This document shows positions 1-8,655 of a stretch of DNA of 64,000 bases, one piece after another; positions within the stretch are counted from its first letter, which is position 1, and each line of letters begins with the position of its first letter. The notes beneath the pieces are model-generated. The model was not told the origin of the DNA. It worked only from the letters and a program-made list of their open reading frames with translations, and searched no databases. Source of the stretch: Chelonobacter sp050613185 (GTDB taxonomy: Bacteria > Pseudomonadota > Gammaproteobacteria > Enterobacterales > Pasteurellaceae); contig NZ_CP192511.1 in NCBI RefSeq assembly GCF_050613185.1, forward strand, positions 62,001-126,000, read 5' to 3'. Both the position numbers and the translations under genes were made by a program.

Positions 1-1
1 T

Positions 2-3000
2 AATGAGCAAGAATCGCAACAGTGGAAAAAAACTGAAATTCAAGGGGATAACGTCGTATTGGCGGCAAAAAACAGCGTCAATGCCAATGCTGCCGCTATT
101 CAAGCCAAATCCTTACAGATTGTCGGCAGAAAAGTGGATTTAACCACACAAAAAATCAAAGATAAAGACACGGAGATCGACCACAACTGGAAATATTCTT
201 GGGAATACAATCAAACCAAAGTCAAACACAACGAAAAACAAGAGGGCAACCGTTTTCGAGCCGACGATGTTTCCATTCGTGCGACGGCTGATGATCTCAA
301 TATCAGCGGAAGTTTAATCGAAGGGCACGATAAATTGCTGCTCAAAGCCGATAAAGGCAGTGTTCTCACTCACGGCAGTGTTGAGAAACAAACCAGCGTT
401 GATAGCGGTAATAAACGAAACCATACCGCAGCATTGGAAACCGGCAGTTGGAATATCACCAGTGAGAAAGAACATCTGCATAAAACCGAACTGGCGAGTA
501 ATGGCAAAATCGGCATTTCAGCGGCAAAAAATGTCGAACTCAGCGGCACGAATCTGAATGGCAGTGACGATATTTTATTACACGCCAACGGCAAAGTGAT
601 TATCGGTTCACAACAGATCAACAATAACAAAGTAGTGCGTGATAACCAAACCTACTGGGGCGGCATTGGCGGCGGTTATGACAAAGACAATAATCACAGT
701 GATAAATTGCAGATTGCTTCTGAAATCAATGCCAAAGGCATTGTGGTCGTCAGCGGCGATCAGGGCGTGCAAGTCACCGGCAGCCATATCGTCGCCGCTA
801 AAGGCGGTTATGCGCAAGCCAGCCAAGGCGCAATCCGTGTTGATAATGCCACCGATTTCAGCCATAACATTATCGATCAACGTAATGGAACGGTGTTTAA
901 TATCACCAAAGATTCCCAATCTATCAATGAAACCAGCGAGAGTGCTAAACAATCGGAATTAGTCTCTAACGCCAAATTTGCACTGATCGCCAATCAAAAC
1001 ATTGATGTGATCGGCAGCGTGGTTAAAGTGGCGGAACAGCTCAATCTCACCGCCGTCGGCAATATCAATATCGCAGGCGCACAACAGAACTTAGATCGCC
1101 AAAGCAAAACCACTGAGCTGAAAGGCACAGCCTATGCCAAACAAGACGGAGATAAGCAATATCGTGCCGGTGTCGGTTTGGAAATGAATTCGACCGCGGA
1201 AGCACGCAGCGAAACCAACCATGTTGCCAGTTTAGTACAAAGCGGCTCGCTGAAGATTGACAGTAAAAACGATGTCAATATTAAAGGTTCAAAATTAAAA
1301 ACCGGCAACGGCGATGCAACCATTAACGCCGAGAACATCCATATCACAGCGCAACAAAATACCACTGTCGTCAATAGCGAAAGTCGCACCGCCGGTTTCG
1401 GCGTCTATGCCGGTGGCGGTATGGATCGGGTGACGGTCGGTTTAGAAAGCGGTTTTAACAAAACCAATGTTGAAAAAGAAAGCACAACGGCACTGGAATC
1501 GGCTACTGAAATTGCCGGCAATCTACAGCTAAATGCCAAAAACAGGTTGCAATATGAGGGCGGTCGCCATCAAGTCGCCGGCTCCCTCACTGAAACGGCA
1601 AACACGATCCAACGCCAAGCCGCAAGTAACGGTGAAAAATCGACCACCACCACCGTCACGTTCAATCATGATGTCGGTACGGGTATCGAACTCAGCGGCA
1701 TAACTCGTCCAATCGAAAAAGCGGTGAACAACCTTGCCGACGGTAGCCCGGTCAGCGCATTTTCCTCTATCGGCGGCGTCGGTGCGCCGAATGCCGGTGT
1801 CACCATGAAATTCGGCGGCGGCAAAAAAGTCGAAAACCTCGACAGCAGCCAAGCCAAAGTGACGCAAATCGAAGCGAGCAGCGTGAACGCCACGGCGGAT
1901 CGTATTCATGACCAAGCCACACGCTATCAAGCCACAGAGGGGGCGATCACCTTAAACGCGCAAGAATATGCCAACGTCGCGGCAGAAAACCGCAAAAATG
2001 TGACCGTTAGCGAAGACAAAGGTGAAGCGAGTCTCAGCGTTGCCACTTCTACCGGTAAAGACGTCACCATCACCGCCAAAGGCAAAGGCGGACACAGCGA
2101 CAGCCGTGAATATAGCAGTGAAGCCGTTATCGGCGGATTTAACGCCGTTGATAATATTGATATTAATGCGGCAAAAGGCATTGTGTTAGAAGGCAATAAA
2201 ATTCATAGCGACAATGGCGGCTTCACCCTGAACAGCAACGGCGATGTTAAATTAGTACAAGCCAATAATGTTAAAGAAAGCAGTGCAAACGGCTTTAATC
2301 TGGATTTAAGCGTCTCGGCCGGCATGAGCAAAAGCAGTAAATCCGGCTCGGGCGGTTTAGGCGGCGGCGCAAATAATCAGGATGCCCAATCCATTACCGC
2401 AACCGCGGGAGAAATTGCGGCGAAAAACATCAATCTGAAAGGCAAAAACGTATTACTGCAAGGCATGAGCGGCAAGACCGGCAATCTGACTATCGAGGCG
2501 GATGAAAGTGCGGTTATCACGGCTGCACAAGGTTCAAGCCGTGAGCAAGGTTTAGATTGGTCAGTCGGGATCGGCGGTGGCGGTGGCTCAACCTCCGGCG
2601 ATAAACCGGCGCAAAACGGTTCGCTTAAATTGAATGTCGGCGTTAAAAAAACCGACCAAGCCGCGATCAACTATCAAGCGACGGATTTAAAAGCCGATAA
2701 TATTCAAATCGGCGCTAACGGTAAATCGGACAAGGCCATTCACATCGCCGGCAGCAATTTGAGTGGAGATAACGTTGATTTAAAAGCAAAAAATGGCAGT
2801 ATTGTGATTGAATCCCTCACCAACCGCGAACACAAAGATAACCGCAACGTCAGCTTGGGCGGCAACGGTAATCTCAAAAAAGTGAGCGGTGAAGACAAAA
2901 CCACACAAGACGGCACCGCCACCTTATCCATCGCGTTGGATAACAAAGAAAAAGCCGAGCAAATCAACAGTCAAGTCAAAGGCAAAACCGTCGCCCTGAC

Positions 3001-3652
3001 CAGCGGAGGCAATTTAACCGTTGCCGGCGCAAATGTGAAAGGCGAACGAGTCGACGCCAATATCGGCGGTAATTTGACGGTGGAAAGTCGAAAATCATCG
3101 GAACAATCCCTGACCTTTAATTTGGATCTCAATGCGACAAATGCACAAAATAACGGCGCATTGACCAGTGTGATGAAAGCGGTTCCGTCCACTGAAAAAA
3201 CCGATGCGGTAAAAGATAAAGTCACGGGGGCGGTTAATTCTGCGGCAGAAAATGCCGGATTCGCCAAACACAATCCGGTGACCGGCAAAACGGCTAAACC
3301 ATCGTCGTTAACGGTATCCGGCAGCCTTGTGCAACAAGATGAAGTGGTGAATGTTTCCGGTATCCACGGGGATGAGTTGAATGTCAAGGTAAAAGATCAT
3401 GTGCAGTTAAACGGCGCAAATTTAACCGGCAATAACCGACCAAATGTCGAAAGTGCCTCGGTCGGGGTAAGCAATATCGAGGGTCATCACAATCGTTACC
3501 AAGGTAACGTGATTATCTCGAATAATATCCCGCTCTTAATTCAAGAAGGGGTGAAGGATTTGAAAGACGGTAAATTCCCGTTAATCAACGGCAGTATCAG
3601 CCAAAAATCCAACACCGCCGTCGCTGAAATTAAAGAGATTGGCAAACGTTAA
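2..3652 (+). CDS. filamentous haemagglutinin-type exoprotein, 3' part (partial)
   Basis: The reading frame is open from the first bases of the window, so the gene starts upstream; the 1216 codons here are its C-terminal part. The protein is built of degenerate beta-helix repeats rich in Gly, Asn, Ser, Thr and Lys, with recurring phrases such as GNLTVE, NINIAG and DVNIKG, as in haemagglutinin-repeat passenger proteins of two-partner (type Vb) secretion. By family knowledge it would be exported through a TpsB-type outer-membrane pore as an adhesin or exolysin-like protein. I see no VENN or other pretoxin motif and no distinct toxin domain near the C terminus, which ends in IKEIGKR, and no small immunity-like gene follows. 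A CdiA-type contact toxin is therefore not supported. A strong terminator follows directly. Confidence 0.88.
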   Translation, partial: NEQESQQWKKTEIQGDNVVLAAKNSVNANAAAIQAKSLQIVGRKVDLTTQKIKDKDTEIDHNWKYSWEYNQTKVKHNEKQEGNRFRADDVSIRATADDLNISGSLIEGHDKLLLKADKGSVLTHGSVEKQTSVDSGNKRNHTAALETGSWNITSEKEHLHKTELASNGKIGISAAKNVELSGTNLNGSDDILLHANGKVIIGSQQINNNKVVRDNQTYWGGIGGGYDKDNNHSDKLQIASEINAKGIVVVSGDQGVQVTGSHIVAAKGGYAQASQGAIRVDNATDFSHNIIDQRNGTVFNITKDSQSINETSESAKQSELVSNAKFALIANQNIDVIGSVVKVAEQLNLTAVGNINIAGAQQNLDRQSKTTELKGTAYAKQDGDKQYRAGVGLEMNSTAEARSETNHVASLVQSGSLKIDSKNDVNIKGSKLKTGNGDATINAENIHITAQQNTTVVNSESRTAGFGVYAGGGMDRVTVGLESGFNKTNVEKESTTALESATEIAGNLQLNAKNRLQYEGGRHQVAGSLTETANTIQRQAASNGEKSTTTTVTFNHDVGTGIELSGITRPIEKAVNNLADGSPVSAFSSIGGVGAPNAGVTMKFGGGKKVENLDSSQAKVTQIEASSVNATADRIHDQATRYQATEGAITLNAQEYANVAAENRKNVTVSEDKGEASLSVATSTGKDVTITAKGKGGHSDSREYSSEAVIGGFNAVDNIDINAAKGIVLEGNKIHSDNGGFTLNSNGDVKLVQANNVKESSANGFNLDLSVSAGMSKSSKSGSGGLGGGANNQDAQSITATAGEIAAKNINLKGKNVLLQGMSGKTGNLTIEADESAVITAAQGSSREQGLDWSVGIGGGGGSTSGDKPAQNGSLKLNVGVKKTDQAAINYQATDLKADNIQIGANGKSDKAIHIAGSNLSGDNVDLKAKNGSIVIESLTNREHKDNRNVSLGGNGNLKKVSGEDKTTQDGTATLSIALDNKEKAEQINSQVKGKTVALTSGGNLTVAGANVKGERVDANIGGNLTVESRKSSEQSLTFNLDLNATNAQNNGALTSVMKAVPSTEKTDAVKDKVTGAVNSAAENAGFAKHNPVTGKTAKPSSLTVSGSLVQQDEVVNVSGIHGDELNVKVKDHVQLNGANLTGNNRPNVESASVGVSNIEGHHNRYQGNVIISNNIPLLIQEGVKDLKDGKFPLINGSISQKSNTAVAEIKEIGKR

Positions 3653-3675
3653 TTTAACGCGTTAAGTAAAAGTGA

Positions 3676-3708
3676 AACGGAGATCCAATTCGGTATCTCC
3701 GTTTTTTT
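3676..3708 (+). terminator. intrinsic terminator of the exoprotein gene
   Basis: The nine-base arms AACGGAGAT and ATCTCCGTT pair perfectly around a 10-base loop and run into a T tract. It lies 23 bases after the exoprotein stop and ends three bases before the stop of the convergent roxA gene. Confidence 0.85.
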
Positions 3709-3710
3709 GA

Positions 3711-4925
3711 CTATGGGTTTAACACCAACCAGCCATTTTCCAACCAACTGCACAGCGAATCCAACAGCACTTCCTCTGCCATTTCATCGTCTAAACCGGC
3801 GACATAGCCTTGCAACGCTTGCCAATCCAGCACCGCACCGTTGGCGAGATCGGTTAATACCGCACTTTCCAATTCGCTTAACTCGTCTACCCATTCGCCA
3901 TTGACATACAACGCAAACGGTTGTTCAGTGTAGAGAATCTTACTGTTACTGTCCTGCTGAAGCGTTGCGCCGTTTTGCAACATCCCGCTCAATTCTTCCG
4001 GATAAAATTCGTCGTCCGATTGCAACAACTCATAACGACGGCTGCTGACCGCACTTGCCACCGCGTGTTGAAACAGATGATCGAATTGTGGCGATTGAGC
4101 GAGATAATCCAACAACTGCCGTTTCATGGTTTGCACCATTGTCGGATCGAGTTGTGCCAACGGTTGCGCATTCGGCGATAAACGCAACGGAATATTCAAT
4201 TCGGACGGGTTAAAGTGCGGTGTCGGGTGGCAGATTGCGTCGTTGATATTGTCGATCAAATCGCCTAAATTCGGATAACGCAAACCAAACGAAACGGTTA
4301 AACACTCGTCCTGCGCCACGCCGTAGTGCGACAAGCGCGACGGCACATACAAGACATCGCCCGGCTGCATGACTTCATCTAACAGCAAGTCGCCCATGTC
4401 GTCAAAAATGCGGATCGGTTGATTCGGTTTGAATTCGGTATTCGGATCACACCACTTGCCCAACTGCCAACGGCGATGTCCGTAAGCCTGCACCAAAAAC
4501 ACATCGTATTCATCATAATGCTTGCCGACCGAGCCGCCTTGCGGCGCATACGACACCATAATATCGTCCCGTTGCCATTGCGGAATAAAACCGAACGCTT
4601 GCCATAATTCGCCCAATTCCGGCGACCATTGTTCCAAATTCTGCACCAGCACCGACCATTGTTCCGGCAAATTTTTGAAATCTTGCTTGGCAAGCGGGCT
4701 GGTTTTCAACGTCCAACATTCCTCACCGTCGGCGTTGATGTCGGTTTTCACCAACCGCGCGGTCACGTCCTCTTGCTGTGCCAAGTCGATAATATCCTGC
4801 GGTTCGAGCAAGCCGACAATTTGCGGCAAGCCGTTTTTGATTAACAAAGGTTTTTTCTGCCAGTATTCCGTAAGAAACTGCTCGGCACTGATTTCATTCG
4901 GGAGACAATAGGCAATTTTTGACAT
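3711..4925 (-). CDS. roxA: ribosomal protein L16 arginine hydroxylase (JmjC/cupin oxygenase)
   Basis: 404 residues, close to the YcfD/RoxA family, a 2-oxoglutarate- and Fe(II)-dependent oxygenase that hydroxylates an arginine of ribosomal protein L16. The metal-binding triad is visible as H136-x-D138 in KHYDEYDVF and H200 in SRLSHYG. The N-terminal part (YWQKKPLLIKNG) is the usual start of the JmjC fold, and the C-terminal half is the winged-helix dimerisation part. The start is set by AAAGGAT 7 bases upstream of the ATG. It is the last gene of a ratA-rnfH-roxA row, 16 bases after rnfH. The function is assigned by family. Confidence 0.9.
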   Translation of the reverse strand: MSKIAYCLPNEISAEQFLTEYWQKKPLLIKNGLPQIVGLLEPQDIIDLAQQEDVTARLVKTDINADGEECWTLKTSPLAKQDFKNLPEQWSVLVQNLEQWSPELGELWQAFGFIPQWQRDDIMVSYAPQGGSVGKHYDEYDVFLVQAYGHRRWQLGKWCDPNTEFKPNQPIRIFDDMGDLLLDEVMQPGDVLYVPSRLSHYGVAQDECLTVSFGLRYPNLGDLIDNINDAICHPTPHFNPSELNIPLRLSPNAQPLAQLDPTMVQTMKRQLLDYLAQSPQFDHLFQHAVASAVSSRRYELLQSDDEFYPEELSGMLQNGATLQQDSNSKILYTEQPFALYVNGEWVDELSELESAVLTDLANGAVLDWQALQGYVAGLDDEMAEEVLLDSLCSWLENGWLVLNP

Positions 4926-4941
4926 CGGATTATCCTTTTAT

Positions 4942-5331
4942 TTATTCGGAAGTAGAAGTGGATTCGGCACTTGACCGCACTTTTTTGGCTTGTTCTTTGG
5001 CTTCGGCGCGTTGCTGTTTTTCTTGTGCTTTTTGTGCTGCTGCCTCTTGTTTTTGCTGCTCTGCCCGTTTGCGACGAATCTCTTTCGGATCAGCCAGCAG
5101 CGGGCGGTAAATCTCAATCCGATCGCCGTCTTGCAACACATCGCTCAACTTTGCCAAACGGCTGAAAATGCCGACGGTATTGGTGCGCAAATCAATCTCT
5201 TTATATTGTTGCAAAATTCCCGATTGCAAAATCGCATTTTGGATAATCGTGCCGCTTTCCACTTGGTAACTTTGCAGAAAATAGCTGTGCGGCAGCGCAT
5301 AAGCAATTTGAATACTGATTTTATCCGACAT
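4942..5331 (-). CDS. rnfH: RnfH family ubiquitin-like protein
   Basis: About 129 residues beginning MSDKISIQIAYA. It has the beta-grasp body of the RnfH/UPF0125 family, with the conserved phrases VGIFSRLAKL and LQDGDRIEIYRPLLADPKEIRRKRAE, then a Lys/Gln/Ala-rich helical tail unlike the short tail of many relatives. I start it at the ATG that overlaps the end of ratA, with AGAGG upstream; an adjacent in-frame ATG three bases earlier is equally possible. The ratA-rnfH overlap is the classical arrangement of this pair. The exact molecular role of RnfH is unsettled. Confidence 0.88.
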   Translation of the reverse strand: MSDKISIQIAYALPHSYFLQSYQVESGTIIQNAILQSGILQQYKEIDLRTNTVGIFSRLAKLSDVLQDGDRIEIYRPLLADPKEIRRKRAEQQKQEAAAQKAQEKQQRAEAKEQAKKVRSSAESTSTSE

Positions 5332-5758
5332 CATACACCTCTTTGGCACGTTGTTTGAATGCGTCGATCATTTTCACGGTTAACTGTTCGAAAATTTTGC
5401 CGAACACCGCGCTGATTAAGGCGCTGGAAAATTCAAAGTCTAATTTCAGCCGAATTCGGCAGCAATGTTCATCAATTTCGTCAAACTGCCAATAACCTTG
5501 CAAAAAACGAAACGGACCTTCGACCAGTTGCATTTGGATCCGTTTATTCGGCTGCATGGTGTTGCGCGTGGTGAATTGTTGGCGGATCCCCGCTTTGCTA
5601 ATCACCAACTCCGCCGTCAATTCGTTATCGGCAGTCGTCAGCGTTTTGCCGGCAACACAGCCGGGCAAAAATTCGGGGTATTTTTCATAGTGATTGACTA
5701 ATTGATACATTTGCTCGGCACTATAGCCTACCAATGTCGTTTGATTGACGGAGGGCAT
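5321..5758 (-). CDS. ratA: RatA family START/SRPBCC-domain protein
   Basis: 145 residues of the START-like (SRPBCC) fold, with the conserved signatures YPEFLPGC, VEGPFRFLQGYWQF and LDFEFSSALISAVFGKIFEQL. In E. coli RatA was described as binding the 50S subunit; relatives resemble the coenzyme Q-binding protein Coq10, so a role in quinone handling is an alternative. The start is the ATG at 5758 with TTAGGA six bases upstream; a longer frame reaching 5815 has no ribosome-binding site. It is the first gene of ratA-rnfH-roxA and overlaps rnfH by 11 bases. Confidence 0.87.
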   Translation of the reverse strand: MPSVNQTTLVGYSAEQMYQLVNHYEKYPEFLPGCVAGKTLTTADNELTAELVISKAGIRQQFTTRNTMQPNKRIQMQLVEGPFRFLQGYWQFDEIDEHCCRIRLKLDFEFSSALISAVFGKIFEQLTVKMIDAFKQRAKEVYDVG

Positions 5759-5946
5759 GATTTTCCTAACACAAAAGAACACAATAATGATAATAATCTG
5801 CGTAATATACGCCAAGCAGGGGGCAAGATCAAACTGGAGACACTACCAATCTAAAGAATAACTATCGCTAATTTAATCGGTTCAAAAATCACTTTTTTAA
5901 GATTAACAAACATCAACAGATCCTAATAATAAAAGCATCGTTGCGC

Positions 5947-5978
5947 TTGACATCCCCCCCCCCCCCTTAAAGTAGGAT
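5947..5978 (+). promoter_or_regulatory. candidate phase-variable promoter with a C13 tract in the spacer
   Basis: A perfect -35 hexamer TTGACA (5947-5952) is followed by T, thirteen consecutive C (5954-5966) and then TTAAAGTAGGAT. With TAGGAT (5973-5978) as the -10 the spacer is 20 bases; with TAAAGT (5968-5973) it is 15. Both are off the optimum of about 17, and gain or loss of C residues would bring one into register. The downstream ATG is at 6015. Promoter-spacer poly-C switching is known from Neisseria opc; its operation here is inference. Confidence 0.55.
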
Positions 5979-6014
5979 AACAAAACCGTTTATTTTCTTC
6001 TTTAAGGGATCATT

Positions 6015-6674
6015 ATGCAACAAAATAAATCACAACAAATCCTAAAAATACTCAACCAAGTTAATTGGGTTTATCGTATCCTATTTTGGGTTATTATTGC
6101 TTTCTTTGGTTTAATTGTGGTCGAGAATTTTATCAAAGATTTGACCAATGGCATTATTACCTTAATCATCTCTATTTTTATCGCCTTGTTCTTAATTAAA
6201 TTGGTATTCGGTATTATCAATTTAACCTACGCCAATCTACAATATATTCGTTGTCTAAAATTAATGAATGAACAACTTAGAGAATCCGGCATTTCCACCA
6301 CCTTATCGCAGCAATCAAAAGTGCCTCCTAGCCTTTTTGCCATTGATACCATCAACAAATTACTGTTTATCAATAACCAACAGACTGATTATGAACCGCT
6401 TATCTTTGATAAAGAAAAGTTAATTTCCGCAAAAGTGGAACGTGAATCAACCGTTCACACCACGACGAAGCATAAAGGCAGTGTCGCCGTATTTGGCTCA
6501 TCATTTGGTTATAACTTCGGCAGTAAATCAACCTCCACCAGCCATATTACTGAAACTGCTTTTTTAGAGTTGCAATATTTAACCGAGCAGAAAACCAGTT
6601 TTACCCTTGTTATTCCATATGGCGGCAATCGCCGTGGCGCAGAAGAAGCATTGAATACCATTCAACAATTCTAA
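6015..6674 (+). CDS. unknown small membrane protein, possibly phase-variable
   Basis: 219 residues that I cannot assign to a named family. Two hydrophobic segments at about residues 18-42 and 46-74 look like a transmembrane hairpin. A soluble C-terminal part of about 140 residues follows, with a Ser/Thr/Gly-rich stretch near 150-175 (VHTTTKHKGSVAVFGSSFGY) and a closing segment PYGGNRRGAEEALNTIQQF. The ATG follows AAGGGA. The gene stands alone, behind the poly-C promoter and before a long perfect hairpin. It reads like a cell-envelope protein, but no function can be given. Confidence 0.75.
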   Translation: MQQNKSQQILKILNQVNWVYRILFWVIIAFFGLIVVENFIKDLTNGIITLIISIFIALFLIKLVFGIINLTYANLQYIRCLKLMNEQLRESGISTTLSQQSKVPPSLFAIDTINKLLFINNQQTDYEPLIFDKEKLISAKVERESTVHTTTKHKGSVAVFGSSFGYNFGSKSTSTSHITETAFLELQYLTEQKTSFTLVIPYGGNRRGAEEALNTIQQF

Positions 6675-6680
6675 AATGGT

Positions 6681-6719
6681 ATCGCTAAGCAGAGGAGTAA
6701 ATCTCCTCTGCTTAGCGAT
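6681..6719. terminator. perfect 17-bp inverted repeat
   Basis: ATCGCTAAGCAGAGGAG (6681-6697) is perfectly complementary to CTCCTCTGCTTAGCGAT (6703-6719) across a five-base loop. It sits 6 bases after the stop at 6674. There is no T tract on either side, so it may end transcription poorly and could instead protect the mRNA 3' end or bind a protein. Confidence 0.6.
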
Positions 6720-6805
6720 CAATAACGTTGTTATTCATTATGACAAACTAATGCTTAAATTGAGATTTTTCCCTAAAGCTGAAAATGCGCGTCCGATTGT
6801 GTTCC

Positions 6806-7567
6806 TTAATTCCGCCCGCTGTACGGCAAAGCGGATTCATCCCTAATCTCAGCCAGCACTGCCCGTAATTTTTTGCCATCGGTGATGTTGATTTGTTGAT
6901 CTTGTCGGCTGTCTTTGCCCATACTTGGCGATTCGTTGGCCAACATGGCGCTGTGGCGATAACCGCCGGCGGAAAGGTGTAGCTCTTGTGCACCGGTAAT
7001 TTGCAGGATTTGCCACGCATTGCTTGCATTCACGCCAGCCCCCGGCATAATACTAATGCGATCATCGGCTTGTCGCACCAGTTGGCGGATCAGCGCTGCG
7101 CCCTGTACCGCACTTTGTTGCTGTCCTGAGGTTAAAAGCCGCTCGCAGCCCAACTCGATAATCTGCTCAAGTGCGGTTTGCGGATCACGGCATAAATCAA
7201 AGGCTCGGTGAAAGGTCACGCCCAAACCGTCAGCAGCGTCGAGCAAACGGCGGCAAGTGGCTATATCAATCTCGGCCTTATCGGTTAATGCGCCGATCAC
7301 TACGCCTTGCAACCCGCACTGTTGCGCCAAGCGAATATCCGCCTGCATGATCTTGACCTCCTCGGCACTGAACAGAAAATCCCCTGCGCGCGGGCGTATC
7401 ATCAAATATAACGGAATCTGCGCCGCCGCTACCGCACTTTCGATTAACCCGTAGTTCGGCGTAATGCCGCCCAACGCCAATGCGCCGCACAGCTCGATTC
7501 GGCTCGCACCGCACTTTTGTGCGGTATGCAGCGATTCGATATTATCGACACAGACTTCAATCAGCAT
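6806..7567 (-). CDS. cutC: CutC family protein (copper homeostasis)
   Basis: 253 residues with the TIM-barrel signatures of CutC: MLIEVCVDNIESL, GASRIELCGAL-LGGITP, IRPRAGDFLFS, VTFHRAFD and the final IMPGAGV region. CutC was named for copper tolerance in E. coli. Its biochemical activity is uncertain, and the copper phenotype has been attributed in part to other genes, so the functional label is weak although family membership is clear. The start is supported by AAGGATAAATC before the ATG. It is transcribed alone, leftwards, and shares no operon with cah upstream. Confidence 0.9.
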   Translation of the reverse strand: MLIEVCVDNIESLHTAQKCGASRIELCGALALGGITPNYGLIESAVAAAQIPLYLMIRPRAGDFLFSAEEVKIMQADIRLAQQCGLQGVVIGALTDKAEIDIATCRRLLDAADGLGVTFHRAFDLCRDPQTALEQIIELGCERLLTSGQQQSAVQGAALIRQLVRQADDRISIMPGAGVNASNAWQILQITGAQELHLSAGGYRHSAMLANESPSMGKDSRQDQQINITDGKKLRAVLAEIRDESALPYSGRN

Positions 7568-7611
7568 GATTTATCCTTACTCCGCGATTTTTTATACTAT
7601 GCTATGCTTTC

Positions 7612-7645
7612 CGAAACAAAAATGCCAGTCGTTCCTGACCGGCAT
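7612..7645 (-). terminator. terminator of the carbonic anhydrase gene
   Basis: Read on the minus strand, ATGCCGGTC pairs with GACTGGCAT (one G-T wobble) around a six-base loop, followed by TTTTTG and further T residues. It lies 21 bases beyond the stop of the carbonic anhydrase gene. Confidence 0.8.
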
Positions 7646-7665
7646 GATTTTCCGTTTCAAATCGG

Positions 7666-8418
7666 TTATTTTTCACCAAGCACGATTCTGTCGCCTAACG
7701 CTTGCAACGGGCGATTATTTTGCATGCCAATCATTTTTTCCATAGCACGCAGTTGTGCCGCACTCGCTTGCAACGGTTTTTCCATCACAATCCAGTTGAC
7801 GCCTTCGGTACACGGCGGAGTGGTTAATGAGCCTTTCAAGCGTAGATGTGCCAGATCTTTCGGAAAGAGGTTGCGAACATTTATGGCTTCGCTCAATGCC
7901 ACATTGTCACCGGCTTTTACGGTCTGCGCCAAAATTTGTACCAAGTGCGGATTTTCCTTACCCTGTTCAAACATCACGGCAACCACGCTGATTTCCCCGT
8001 CTTCGCTGGTATGTACGAAATGCAGCTCCATCGGAAAGGCTTTGTTATCCAATGTGTGCTCGCTCGGCGTATGAACATGGAATTGTTGCAAGGTATAAAG
8101 CTTGCCGTTCAGCGTTAAATTGCCGATTTTGCTCTGCGGCGTCAACTGTAGCGTATGCCCGTTATTTTCCATGACATAATTCACGGCGGAATAATGATAT
8201 TGCAAATCGGCTTTTGTCCGTTTGGCTTTGCTTGACAGATTCACCGGTGATTGCAAATGACCGGTGGCGCAGGTTGCAAACTCCGGTGCCAATGTCCCCC
8301 AATGTGCCGGAGAAGTATCTCCATGATACCCCCAATGCGGATGGTGTTCCGTAGCCGAATGCTGGCTACAGGCTGATAACAGTACACTAAAAACGGCCGT
8401 GGTAACGATTTTTTTCAT
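7666..8418 (-). CDS. alpha-class carbonic anhydrase, lipoprotein
   Basis: 250 residues from the ATG at 8418, which has GGAG six bases upstream; the longer frame uses an upstream TTG and is not needed. An N-terminal hydrophobic stretch ends in the lipobox LSAC with Cys17, so the enzyme is probably anchored in a membrane facing the periplasm. The alpha-class zinc ligands are H114 and H116 (QFHVHTPSEH) and H133 (ELHFVH). LTTPPCTEGVNW is the conserved active-site loop, and its Cys could form the usual disulphide with Cys50. The enzyme interconverts CO2 and bicarbonate, useful for a capnophilic organism. Confidence 0.93.
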   Translation of the reverse strand: MKKIVTTAVFSVLLSACSQHSATEHHPHWGYHGDTSPAHWGTLAPEFATCATGHLQSPVNLSSKAKRTKADLQYHYSAVNYVMENNGHTLQLTPQSKIGNLTLNGKLYTLQQFHVHTPSEHTLDNKAFPMELHFVHTSEDGEISVVAVMFEQGKENPHLVQILAQTVKAGDNVALSEAINVRNLFPKDLAHLRLKGSLTTPPCTEGVNWIVMEKPLQASAAQLRAMEKMIGMQNNRPLQALGDRIVLGEK

Positions 8419-8581
8419 ACGTATCTCCAAACGATATTAATCCAATATGGAAGCGCCAAAACGCTTCAATTGAAATATACACGGCCCTTTTTTCCCATCA
8501 AGTTTATTCTTAACAAAATTCATTTTTCTTGATTTAAAACAGAAAACACGCAAACACTATTGACACGGTATCACATCGGAT

Positions 8582-8638
8582 ACGCTTGATAAGCGTTGTT
8601 TTTCAGCAAGAAAGCCTTTACTATCAAGTAAACTTTCT
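8582..8638 (+). promoter_or_regulatory. two consecutive hairpins in the leader of the next gene
   Basis: ACGCTT (8582-8587) pairs with AAGCGT (8591-8596) and is followed by TGTTTTT, which resembles a terminator. A second hairpin follows: AGAAAG-CC-TTTACT (8609-8622) pairs with AGTAAA-CTTTCT (8627-8638), a 12-bp stem with a two-base bulge. It ends three bases before the ribosome-binding site GAGGAAG. The rest of 8431-8581 shows only an AT-rich stretch. Whether this is an attenuator, an RNA control element or chance is open. Confidence 0.35.
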
Positions 8639-8655
8639 GCGATGAGGAAGAAAAA

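Noticed and set aside
608..3387. Several long open frames on the opposite strand of the exoprotein gene
   Set aside because: They are antisense shadows of a repetitive, stop-poor coding sequence, without ribosome-binding sites or recognisable products.
2..3652. CdiA contact-dependent inhibition toxin
   Set aside because: No VENN or pretoxin motif, no distinct C-terminal domain and no immunity gene follow.
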